NCBI RefSeq assembly: GCF_000526775.1 | Contig: NZ_JAGS01000001.1 | Span: forward strand, 1,364,001 to 1,428,000 | Origin: Ruminococcus albus AD2013 | GTDB taxonomy: Bacteria; Bacillota; Clostridia; Oscillospirales; Ruminococcaceae | Length of the DNA stretch: 64,000 bases | Direction of reading: 5' to 3' | Shown here: in pieces, positions 33,917 to 41,734 of the stretch | Numbering within the stretch: position 1 is the first letter of the stretch | Layout of the letters: each line of letters starts with the position of its first letter | Program-made: the position numbers and the translations under genes | Notes under the pieces: model-generated | Seen by the model: only the letters and a program-made list of their open reading frames with translations | What the model was told of the DNA's origin: nothing | The model's database searches: none

Positions 33917-33945
33917 ATTTTAACACATTTAATCACATTTGTCAA
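33917..33945 (-). promoter_or_regulatory. tnpA promoter across the IS left end
   Basis: Minus-strand TTGACA (33945-33940), 17-bp spacer, TAAAAT (33922-33917). The terminal inverted sequence fills the spacer, so part of the -35 box lies at or beyond the element boundary. Confidence 0.75.
33927..33940. repeat. Terminal inverted sequence of the IS element, tnpA side
   Basis: ATTTAATCACATTT, the complement of 31958-31971. Confidence 0.8.
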
Positions 33946-33973
33946 CTCATTTGATTACTTAACAATCGCTCCT

Positions 33974-34004
33974 AAAAAACAAAGGCGGACAATCTGCCCG
34001 CCTT
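33974..34004 (-). terminator. Terminator of the hup gene
   Basis: Minus-strand AAGGCGGGC/GTCCGCCTT stem followed by TGTTTTTT, 13 bp after the hup stop. Confidence 0.88.
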
Positions 34005-34016
34005 AAAAAGCATATA

Positions 34017-34295
34017 TTACTTCTTGTCAACGACTGCCTTGAGAGCGCTGCCTGCCTTGAATGCGGGTACCTTTCTTGCAGGAACGTCAACAGGAGCCTT
34101 GGTAACAGGGTTCATAGCTACCTTAGCAGCTCTGTCTCTAACCTCGAATGTACCGAAACCAACGAGAGTAACCTTCTCGCCATTCTCCAGAGCACCTGTA
34201 ATGGAATCAAGAACTGTTGCCAGAGCCTTGTCAGCTTCCTTCTTAGAATAGCCGCCCTTCTCTGCGATAACATTGATAAGTTCTGCCTTGTTCAT
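34017..34295 (-). CDS. hup: DNA-binding protein HU, 92 aa
   Basis: The sequence MNKAELINVIAEKGGYSKKE and the arm GFGTFEVRDRAAKVAMNPVT are those of HU, the small nucleoid protein that bends DNA as a dimer. The length is normal. GGAGG lies upstream. It stands between mazG and rqcP as in related Firmicutes, and is followed by a terminator and then the IS element. Confidence 0.97.
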   Translation of the reverse strand: MNKAELINVIAEKGGYSKKEADKALATVLDSITGALENGEKVTLVGFGTFEVRDRAAKVAMNPVTKAPVDVPARKVPAFKAGSALKAVVDKK

Positions 34296-34345
34296 TTTTT
34301 AAAACCTCCAAAAATTTTTATCCTTAACGAACAATTGCTTATTCA

Positions 34346-35167
34346 TTAATTTCCTTTATATGAGTACAGCTCTTCGGCTGATACTTCCGATATATCTGCG
34401 CTGTGCTTTTCAAGATCCTCAAACCTTTTTACAAAGCTGTTGCAGCTGTCTGCCAGACATTCCTCAGCGTCACAGTCAAGCCTTCTTGCAAGATTGGAGC
34501 AAAGGAAAAGCAGCTCACCTATCTCGCCCGAAGCATCCTCTTCTTTCTGATCTGCCAATTTCACTCTGTTAAGCGATGACTCGATAGCCGCATACAGATC
34601 AAGCTCAGTGCCGTCCTCTTCGGACTTTTCAAAATCTACCCCTGCCCTTGCAGCTCTCTTTCCGAGTTTCTGCGAACGCATAAGTGCGGGGAAATTCTTA
34701 GGAACGCTCTTCAAAGTATCTGTGAAACTCTCCTGCCCCTTGGTATCCTTTTTTATGGAATCCCAGTTGCTGAGCACCTTGTCAACGGTATCAGCCTGCA
34801 CATCACCGAAAACATGAGGGTGACGTATTATCAGCTTCTGACAAAGTTCGGTGATAACATCTTCCAGCACGAAATGATTTTTCTCATCTTCCAGCACCAC
34901 ATGGAATATCACCTGTAAAAGCACATCTCCAAGTTCCTCCCTCATCATCTCGGGAGAATCGAAGTCGATAGCCTCCATGACTTCATAGACCTCTTCAAGC
35001 AGGTCCTTTTTTATTGTACTGTGAGTCTGGACCTTATCCCACGGACATCCCTTTTCCTGATCACGCAGAACCGTTACCAGATCAACCAGATCATCCATGT
35101 TGTAGCGCTCCTTTTTAGGAAGGCTCTCAATAAGTTCATCAACAGACTTTTTTTCCAAAATACTCAC
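34346..35167 (-). CDS. mazG: Nucleoside triphosphate pyrophosphohydrolase MazG
   Basis: MazG (273 residues) hydrolyses NTPs to NMP and pyrophosphate and clears abnormal nucleotides. The motif LRDQEKGCPWDKVQTHSTIK is diagnostic, and the metal-binding EEVYEVMEAI and EELGDVLLQVIFH follow. The C-terminal half holds a second, less conserved MazG helix bundle. GAGGTG lies upstream. It sits between the SpoVB-like gene and hup, its usual neighbours. Confidence 0.95.
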   Translation of the reverse strand: MSILEKKSVDELIESLPKKERYNMDDLVDLVTVLRDQEKGCPWDKVQTHSTIKKDLLEEVYEVMEAIDFDSPEMMREELGDVLLQVIFHVVLEDEKNHFVLEDVITELCQKLIIRHPHVFGDVQADTVDKVLSNWDSIKKDTKGQESFTDTLKSVPKNFPALMRSQKLGKRAARAGVDFEKSEEDGTELDLYAAIESSLNRVKLADQKEEDASGEIGELLFLCSNLARRLDCDAEECLADSCNSFVKRFEDLEKHSADISEVSAEELYSYKGN

Positions 35168-35309
35168 CTCACAGCCTGCATCCCCGAAATCATCTCACAA
35201 GGGTGCTTTAATATAATACCTCAATTTTGGAAAAAAAGCAAGTGATTTTCTCAATTTTTTTTGAAAAAACTCCGTTTATATTGTTTTTCGGCATTTCGCA
35301 CAAGTTTTT

Positions 35310-37043
35310 TTATAAATATAGTACAAAAATTCCTCTTGACAAGCCTATCCTGTGACCACTAAAGGGGCGTTTTTTTTCGGCTTTACGCGATTTTCTCACG
35401 CTCCGTACTACAATGCTTTCATCAAATAAAAGTGCAAGTACTGTCAGACATACCACTCCCCCGCCGATGATCCCACCTGCGGCACAGAGTTTTTCACCGA
35501 TTCCAAACCTTGCAAGTGCATCAAATACAAGCCTTGAGGACACTGCACACATCACGCCCGCATAAAAAGGTCTGATGCACAGCTTTATAACACCGATTTC
35601 CGAACCCGTCAATTTGCTTATAATGGAAATAGCTGCGGCACATACGAAAATACTCCGCACAAGTTCTGATATTGCCGCGCCGTTTAATCCCAATAATGGT
35701 ACGAGTGCAATATTCAGTACCAGTTTTATTATCGCACCAATCAGCATTATTGCAGTAACGCAAGATGGTCTCCCCAGTGCTTGGATGACTGTAAAACACG
35801 GCAAAGCCATCGAACAGCCAATAACAGATATCCCAAGTATCATCAGCGGCTGCTGTGCCGCAAGACACTCCGGTTTTCGTCCTGAAAACAGCAGTTCAAG
35901 TATCTCTGAAGACATTACTGTAATTCCAAGTCCGCAGGGTATGGCGGCTGTGGCAGAAAGAGTCAGCATACGCCGCAGGTCACGTTTCAAGCCTGACTTA
36001 TCATGTTTAGTAAGACTTTCAGTAACTGAGGGCAGAACACTCTTTCCAAGCATAGCTGTCAGCGTAGGTACAAGCCCGTAAAGCATTACAGCAAGTCCTT
36101 CGTATGATCCGTACAGAAAATTCGGAAGTTCACTTTTTCCTATTTTCGCAAACATTTCATAACTCTGCGGTGATCTGCTTATAGCAAAAGCAAGGCATTT
36201 CGGCAATGTCAGCATATCGAGCATACCAGTAAGAGTTGTTACAACAGCAGCAAGCGCTATCGGAAAAGAAAGCCCCATCAGTTCTTTTGCGTGATGTCTC
36301 CGGCTTTCCGTAACAGGGTCTGAAGCCAGCATATCAACTGTCAGACCATCGCCGTGGAACGCCGTATACAACAGCAATCCTCCGCAGGCAAGGAAAGAAG
36401 CAATTGACGAACCAAGCACTGCCCCTGCCGCTATATAAGGCAGTGCTGCCTGTTCTGCCTGTGATAAACTTTCACAAACCGCACCGAAAACAACGCCGCT
36501 TTGTTCATAGCTTTCAATGGCATATCTCCTGATATAAACAGCAAGTCCCAACCCAAATACCAACCTGAATAAAGTTTCGGCTATCTCCGATATAGCGGTA
36601 GGCATCATGTTTCCAAGACCTTCAAAATAGCCTCGCTCAACGTTCATCACACCACAGAAAAGCAATGATGGTACAAGACAGTACAAAGCATAACGAACAC
36701 TTACGTCTATTGTACCAAACCTTACCACCGCATACAAACCTATACAAACGGTCAAAGTATTAAATGTATATATCATCAGCGAAGTACTCCTTTGCCGCCT
36801 GAGGTCTGCGTATCTGCCCAGTGCAGCTTTTTCTGCCGTAAGCTTTGCCATTGCAGGACAAATCCCCGCCGCCGCAAGTGCAAACACAGGCGTAAACAAA
36901 GAAAACGCCGCCGAGAAGTAACCCATACCGGTTCCGCCAAGTATATTTGCCAGCGGTACTTTATATATAAGCCCCAGTACTTTAGTCACAGCCACCATTC
37001 CCACAAGTATGGCACTGCCTTTCAAAAATCCCTGTTTTTTCAT
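35310..37043 (-). CDS. SpoVB/MurJ-like lipid-linked oligosaccharide flippase, 577 aa
   Basis: This is a polytopic protein of about 14 transmembrane segments of the MOP exporter superfamily. The N-terminus (GSAILVGMVAVTKVLGLIYK then VPLANILGGTGMGYFSAAFS) is typical of SpoVB/YabM, which move lipid-linked sugars across the membrane in peptidoglycan or polysaccharide synthesis. The start at 37043 has GAGGGG nine bases upstream. The following genes (mazG, hup, rqcP) match the yabM-yabN-yabO order of Bacillus. Whether it serves sporulation is unknown. Confidence 0.9.
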   Translation of the reverse strand: MKKQGFLKGSAILVGMVAVTKVLGLIYKVPLANILGGTGMGYFSAAFSLFTPVFALAAAGICPAMAKLTAEKAALGRYADLRRQRSTSLMIYTFNTLTVCIGLYAVVRFGTIDVSVRYALYCLVPSLLFCGVMNVERGYFEGLGNMMPTAISEIAETLFRLVFGLGLAVYIRRYAIESYEQSGVVFGAVCESLSQAEQAALPYIAAGAVLGSSIASFLACGGLLLYTAFHGDGLTVDMLASDPVTESRRHHAKELMGLSFPIALAAVVTTLTGMLDMLTLPKCLAFAISRSPQSYEMFAKIGKSELPNFLYGSYEGLAVMLYGLVPTLTAMLGKSVLPSVTESLTKHDKSGLKRDLRRMLTLSATAAIPCGLGITVMSSEILELLFSGRKPECLAAQQPLMILGISVIGCSMALPCFTVIQALGRPSCVTAIMLIGAIIKLVLNIALVPLLGLNGAAISELVRSIFVCAAAISIISKLTGSEIGVIKLCIRPFYAGVMCAVSSRLVFDALARFGIGEKLCAAGGIIGGGVVCLTVLALLFDESIVVRSVRKSRKAEKKRPFSGHRIGLSRGIFVLYL

Positions 37044-37135
37044 ACTTTGCACCCCTCTGCACAGAATAATTTGCTTATTCATACTATGCATTTAACTACT
37101 AAAATATGATCATTTGCTTTTTTTGAATTTCGCAC

Positions 37136-37164
37136 TTGACAAGCCGTTTGTAATATGTTATAAT
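37136..37164 (+). promoter_or_regulatory. Promoter of tRNA-Leu
   Basis: Perfect TTGACA, 17-bp spacer, TATAAT, ten bases before the tRNA. Confidence 0.92.
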
Positions 37165-37174
37165 ATTTTAGTAA

Positions 37175-37258
37175 GCCGCTGTGGTGGAATAGGCAGACAC
37201 AAGGGACTTAAAATCCCTCGGAGTAAAATCCGTACCGGTTCAAGTCCGGTTAGCGGCA
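37175..37258 (+). tRNA. tRNA-Leu (anticodon TAA)
   Basis: The acceptor stem GCCGCTG pairs with TAGCGGC, discriminator A. The D arm, the anticodon loop CTTAAAA (anticodon TAA), a long variable arm (CGGAGTAAAATCCG) and the T arm GGTTCAAGTCC are all present. The long variable arm marks a class II tRNA. CCA is not encoded. Confidence 0.97.
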
Positions 37259-37265
37259 TAAATCA

Positions 37266-37295
37266 AGGCACGAGTTTTTACTCGTGCTTTTTTTT
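37266..37295 (+). terminator. Terminator of tRNA-Leu
   Basis: GCACGAG/CTCGTGC stem followed by eight or more T residues. Confidence 0.93.
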
Positions 37296-37365
37296 ATACG
37301 ACAAAAAAGACATCTCCGATTTTCGTGAAATGTCTTTTGCTTTCATATATAATATGCCATCGCTC

Positions 37366-37707
37366 TCAGTCACGCTTCCCTCGTTCAACTATCAGAGCTG
37401 AATTCTCAAATATCCTGCTCAGTACCTCGCTTGTTTTTTCATACATTTTAAGACAAGCATCAGGCTCCTTGAACATAAAGCTGACGCGAAGCTCTACCCT
37501 CTCAACATCGGGGTATTTTTCTTCATACTGCTTTGAATCTATGTACCACAGATAGGTATTCAGCTTTTGCCGCAATAGTTCAAAATGACCTGCTGCATCA
37601 GACCAGTCCATACCGTCAGCCAATTGGAGTATCAGCATTTTTGTCTGTTCTTTATAAGCCAGACCGTCAATAGTATCTGTATTTTCAATATTGTAATATT
37701 TATCCAT
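37366..37707 (-). CDS. Small protein, probably DUF6572, 113 aa
   Basis: The N-terminus IENTDTIDGLAYKEQTKMLI then LQLADGMDWSD, and the later KLNTYLWYIDSKQ, fit a family of small soluble proteins I know as DUF6572; the assignment is from memory. The function is unknown. AAAGGAG lies upstream of ATG 37707. It is 51 bp after the EAL gene and probably in the same transcript. Confidence 0.72.
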   Translation of the reverse strand: MDKYYNIENTDTIDGLAYKEQTKMLILQLADGMDWSDAAGHFELLRQKLNTYLWYIDSKQYEEKYPDVERVELRVSFMFKEPDACLKMYEKTSEVLSRIFENSALIVERGKRD

Positions 37708-37761
37708 CACTATCTCCTTTCATCAAAAGCAGGAGATCGCTTGCGCGTCTCCTGCAACAAT

Positions 37762-39843
37762 TCAGATATTAGGGGTAAGATCTCTTTTTTCACCATTTAT
37801 CTCAACAAAATATCTGCCGGCACCAATTTTCAGATCATCCCCCTCAGCCGAAGTGATACTATCAAAAACTGAACTGAGAGTGATCTTTACATCGACATTA
37901 TAGCAATGAAACGAAGTCTCACCTTTTGCTCCGCCGATAACATATGCTTTTTGTCCTACGGCATCAATGATCATCGCGATATTGTGAAGCTTAACATTAC
38001 TATCTTTGTTCAGAGAACCAAGCACTGCAAGATCGTCCGAACGTGTATCTGTAACGAAGTTGGAATTATCTATCGTAACATCTGCATTACCATTGACTGA
38101 ACCCAGACAGACAGTCTCATTTCCGCTAGAAACACCTTTGAAACTGCAGCCATGCAGCATGATCTTTGCATCACTATCACGACTGCCAATTATCGCCCCT
38201 TTAAGGCAGGTACTTATGACCTGAAGACCACAGTTTCGTATATCGAGATCTACACTTCCTGTTACAGCACCTATCGCCACGCCATTATTACCATTCATCT
38301 TTATGTTGAAAATGCCCTGCTGAATGTTTATCTCGCCGCCAAGTCCCGAACCAATACAAGTTCCCTGCTGACCGTAAGCTTCTATTATAAACTCAACATT
38401 TGCGCAGAAACTCAGTTTGCCGTGACCCTTATCAAGAGGACCGCCGATTCCGTAAAATACAGAATCATGAACATCTATTACGATAGAACCAATACCTGTG
38501 AACATAAGCTCCGAGCTTTCAGGAACAAATATACCTCCATTGCGAAGGAAACAATCATCGAAAACAGATATCTCAACCTCGCAGTTCTCACCGATTTTAA
38601 TACAAGGACTTTTCTTTATGCTGGAAAGATGAGCACTTTCAAGTGTAACTCTTCCTTTGAAACCGTCATCTATCTCGATATGGATATTGGTATTCAAAGC
38701 AGAGCTGCCCACTATCGCAATATCGCCTCGTTCCTCAGATGAATGTATGCGTATGCACTTGTATCCCTGCTTTTTGACCTTATCAAGCATTACTCGCTCC
38801 GAGCCCTCTACCTTGTAAACATGGGTAGACATACCATCCTGACGCTGCTGCTGATAACGCTTTATCTCCTGTTTTATCTCAAGAGGTATAGATGCTATGA
38901 GATCAGGTGCAGGCCTGGCAGTATAATAACCCTGTATAAGGTCAACACCCATAAGTATCACCGTTCTCAGTTCAAGAGCTGTTTCAACGCCCTCTGCCAG
39001 CGCAAGTATGTTATTCTCGTGACAGAACTCTATTATATCACGGACAAAATGCCGCTTTCTTTGGTCACTGTTGATCTCGCTGAGCAATGAACGATCTATC
39101 TTGACAAAATTGGGCGTATATCTGAGCAGATTATGGACATTTGAATATCCTGTGCCGTAATCATCAACAGCAATCTTGATATTCATGCTGCGGTATCTGT
39201 CTTTCATTATACTGAGCTGTGCTTCATCAGCTTCCGCACTCTCAGTAAGTTCAACAACAGCGCTATCCGAATTCCTTCTCAGAAGCTCGGATATCTTTTC
39301 AGCGTCAGCTCCGCTAATACTAACATTCGGTATACTGTTGATAAATATCGCTTTCCCGCCGAGTATCTCTTTCTCACGCTCAATTATAGTAAGTACATTC
39401 ATAAATGTAGCTTTCTCTATATCATCAAGCCTGTCATTAAGACCTGCATATTTTAGTATATGAAAAGGTGTTATCGAAGGATCTGCGGCCGAACGCATAA
39501 GAGCTTCATATGAAAAGATCTCGCCGTCTATAGCGCTGACAATAGGTTGAAAATAGTATTTAAGAAGATTTCCGTCAATGATCTCTTCGACTTTCTCCAT
39601 CTCAGATCTTTCACTGTCTGTAAGGACGGCAATACGACGTGCCTTCAGTGCATCTCTGTTTTCAGCGTCAACAGTGAGCATCTTTCCACCTAGACGATAC
39701 ATCTGAACTTTCAGCTCAGATATATCCTTATCACCGAAACATTTAATACCATTCTCTATAACATTCTCAAGATCCGCCTCACTGCGAACAGTGTACAACT
39801 CACCGAAAAGTTTCGTAAGTGCAGCAATATCTTTTTTGTTCAT
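37762..39843 (-). CDS. EAL-domain c-di-GMP phosphodiesterase with beta-helix-like tail, 693 aa
   Basis: Residues 1-85 are a helical N-terminal part. The EAL domain is at about 90-335, with SYEALMR (Glu113), FINSIPN, VELTES, VDDYGTGYSN, KIDRSLL and AEGVET. The metal and catalytic residues are in place, so it should cleave c-di-GMP to pGpG. From about 370 to 680 the sequence turns into short repeating strands separated by glycines (GSGLGGEINIQQGIFNIKM, IGSRDSDAKIMLHGC), the pattern of a right-handed parallel beta-helix. No signal peptide or membrane segment is present, so the protein is cytoplasmic. I know no other EAL protein with such a tail. It may be a ligand-binding or scaffold module. Confidence 0.88.
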   Translation of the reverse strand: MNKKDIAALTKLFGELYTVRSEADLENVIENGIKCFGDKDISELKVQMYRLGGKMLTVDAENRDALKARRIAVLTDSERSEMEKVEEIIDGNLLKYYFQPIVSAIDGEIFSYEALMRSAADPSITPFHILKYAGLNDRLDDIEKATFMNVLTIIEREKEILGGKAIFINSIPNVSISGADAEKISELLRRNSDSAVVELTESAEADEAQLSIMKDRYRSMNIKIAVDDYGTGYSNVHNLLRYTPNFVKIDRSLLSEINSDQRKRHFVRDIIEFCHENNILALAEGVETALELRTVILMGVDLIQGYYTARPAPDLIASIPLEIKQEIKRYQQQRQDGMSTHVYKVEGSERVMLDKVKKQGYKCIRIHSSEERGDIAIVGSSALNTNIHIEIDDGFKGRVTLESAHLSSIKKSPCIKIGENCEVEISVFDDCFLRNGGIFVPESSELMFTGIGSIVIDVHDSVFYGIGGPLDKGHGKLSFCANVEFIIEAYGQQGTCIGSGLGGEINIQQGIFNIKMNGNNGVAIGAVTGSVDLDIRNCGLQVISTCLKGAIIGSRDSDAKIMLHGCSFKGVSSGNETVCLGSVNGNADVTIDNSNFVTDTRSDDLAVLGSLNKDSNVKLHNIAMIIDAVGQKAYVIGGAKGETSFHCYNVDVKITLSSVFDSITSAEGDDLKIGAGRYFVEINGEKRDLTPNI

Positions 39844-40150
39844 ACACGCCCTCCTTCCTTGAAATAAATTTTATCTCAATTTATTATATTTTACCAGAAA
39901 AATACATTATTGTCAACACAATTCTATGAATTTTAAAAAATATAAAACCAGATGACCGCAATTTTCGGCAAAAACTCGGCTTATATTTTTTAGTACAAAA
40001 AGCTGTCCACAAAATTTACCTTGTAAATTTCAAACACATTTCTTTCGGGATTATTTTTATAAAAGCACCATTTTCAAAGCTTATTTTAACTAAAATAATG
40101 TTTGTTAATTTCTAACATTTGTCTAAATCAACAAAATTGGGTGATACCCC
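39844..40150. other. AT-rich intergenic region, nothing recognised
   Basis: This contains the unseen promoter of the EAL gene. The 14-mer TTTTCGGCAAAAAC here (about 39962) also occurs at about 21002, upstream of the GH10 gene. No riboswitch or gene was recognised. Confidence 0.5.
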
Positions 40151-40179
40151 TTGACGAGGACAATTTTTTGTGCTAAAAT
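40151..40179 (+). promoter_or_regulatory. Promoter of the 96-aa protein gene
   Basis: TTGACG, 17-bp spacer ending TGTGC, TAAAAT, about 97 bp before the start codon. Confidence 0.7.
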
Positions 40180-40275
40180 ATGCAAACGAGAGAAGCGAAG
40201 AGTCAAAATGTAAGATTGTGAACCGAAATTTTTAGTACGCCGAGATTGAGAGAGAGTTTCACAGGAGATGATGAT

Positions 40276-40566
40276 ATGAATAAAAACGAACTTATGATGG
40301 ATCACCCAAGTGTCGAACCCGACTGTTTCAGGAGAGGAAAGCTGCGTATCCACGCAGAAAAAACAGACGAGCTTAAAGGCATAACAGAGATATATACGAA
40401 AGCCCTGAAGGAAATAGGAGCATGGGATCTTGCAACAAAGAAATTAAACAAAAGCAAGGTCGATATAGTTAGCTTCAAGTACAACGGCACCATCGCTTTC
40501 ATGCACGCAATATCAAAGCTTCGCTTCCCTGCAAGGTATACTGTCAGCACCGAATGGGACATATGA
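40276..40566 (+). CDS. Small protein of unknown function, 96 aa
   Basis: No family recognised. AGGAG lies eight bases before ATG 40276, and promoter and terminator frame the gene, so it is probably real. The protein is basic and soluble and appears alpha/beta (DCFRRGKLRIHAEKTDELKG). It has no cysteine motif beyond one Cys and no signal peptide. Confidence 0.65.
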   Translation: MNKNELMMDHPSVEPDCFRRGKLRIHAEKTDELKGITEIYTKALKEIGAWDLATKKLNKSKVDIVSFKYNGTIAFMHAISKLRFPARYTVSTEWDI

Positions 40567-40618
40567 CCTTGATCGAATATTGCGCGTGTCAAAAAAATTT
40601 TGGAGAGATTCGGGCTTT

Positions 40619-40655
40619 AAATACCGTAGGTGTAAGGCACCTGCGGTATTTTCAT
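40619..40655 (+). terminator. Terminator of the 96-aa protein gene
   Basis: A 13-bp stem AATACCGTAGGTG/CACCTGCGGTATT followed by TTTTC. Confidence 0.9.
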
Positions 40656-40965
40656 TGCTTAACATACTTTACTTTTGAGAAAATACGTGCTATAATTGAC
40701 AAGTAATTCCAAAACGTGTATCGCTTATAAACTAACTTTTATTTTGTTAGAAAATCAGCTTATTTGTTTCTGAATTTCTGTGCGATTATTTAGCAAAAAT
40801 AACTTAATTTTACTTAATTATTAAATTGCCGATTGTTGCACAGTTCAAGCATATGCATTTTTACATTTAAATACAAAATATTGGAAAATATTTCCTATAA
40901 TATTTTTATAAAACGCAATGTTATCATAATATTATTTCTTGTTTATTTCAGGAGGAACCCTAAAA
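40656..40965. other. Very AT-rich leader region of the PAP2 gene
   Basis: No gene is visible. The region is about three-quarters A+T, with several possible -10 boxes and no clear -35. Confidence 0.5.
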
Positions 40966-41535
40966 ATGTTTGAAAAATTAATTGAAATGGACGGACAGCT
41001 TTTGCTGTGGATACAGGATAATCTTCGTTTTGACGCCATCACACCTTTTGTAAAAGCGATAACCTATTCCGCAAACGGCGGCGCCATTATGATAGCTGCC
41101 ACGCTGATACTCATGATAATTCCTAAAACTCGCAAACTCGGATTATTGTGCGCTGCTGCCCTGGTAGTAAACGCCCTGATCTGCAACGTTATACTTAAAA
41201 ACATAGTGGCGCGAATACGCCCTTATGAAGTCGTTGATGGACTAAAACTCATAATAGGCAAGCAAAACGACTGGTCATTCCCATCAGGCCATTCATCAGG
41301 CGGATTTACCGTCAGCACCGTGATCTTCCGTGAAACTCCCAGAAAGATAGGTATACCTATAATTATATTCGCCCTGCTTATCGCCTTGTCGCGGCTTTAT
41401 GTCGGAGTACACTACCCAACCGATGTTATTTGCGGAATTATTATCGGTGCCCTGACAGGATTTTTAACCTGTACCGTATACCACCGCGCAATAGTAAAAA
41501 ATCAAACTCGTCTGCACCGAATCGATCCGTGCTAA
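40966..41535 (+). CDS. PAP2-family phosphatase, 189 aa
   Basis: The three PAP2 motifs are present: KNIVARIRPY, PSGHSSG and SRLYVGVHYPTDV, between about five membrane segments. Proteins of this size include BcrC-type undecaprenyl-pyrophosphate phosphatases, which recycle the lipid carrier of cell-wall synthesis; other lipid phosphates are possible. AGGAGGA lies before ATG 40966. It is a single-gene unit. Confidence 0.9.
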   Translation: MFEKLIEMDGQLLLWIQDNLRFDAITPFVKAITYSANGGAIMIAATLILMIIPKTRKLGLLCAAALVVNALICNVILKNIVARIRPYEVVDGLKLIIGKQNDWSFPSGHSSGGFTVSTVIFRETPRKIGIPIIIFALLIALSRLYVGVHYPTDVICGIIIGALTGFLTCTVYHRAIVKNQTRLHRIDPC

Positions 41536-41549
41536 AGTAAAAAATATTT

Positions 41550-41591
41550 TTCCCCGAAGCACAAAAAAGTACTTCGGGGAATTTGTTTTTA
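41550..41591. terminator. Terminator of the PAP2 gene
   Basis: A 10-bp stem TTCCCCGAAG/CTTCGGGGAA with T-rich sequence downstream (TTTGTTTTT). Confidence 0.9.
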
Positions 41592-41734
41592 TCTTAGCAC
41601 CGGCTAAAAAATGTCATTATAAACACATTTAGTTTATCATCACTTTACTCCCCCTTATTGCTTTTTTGTGACAAATGTTGTATAATGTTGATTAAGATAT
41701 ATCATTAGTTGATTTACCGCAGGAGGTGAGATAA

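Larger units (their letters stand above)
31957..33941 (-). mobile_element. IS607-type insertion sequence with tnpA and tnpB
   Basis: The element carries a MerR-HTH serine recombinase and a TnpB nuclease in the usual order. Both ends contain the 14-bp inverted sequence AAATGTGATTAAAT (31958-31971, and its complement at 33927-33940), which I take to mark the termini. IS607 elements have no classical inverted repeats or long target duplications, so the exact ends may differ by a few bases. It separates hup from rqcP in an otherwise conserved cluster. Both open frames look intact. Confidence 0.88.
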
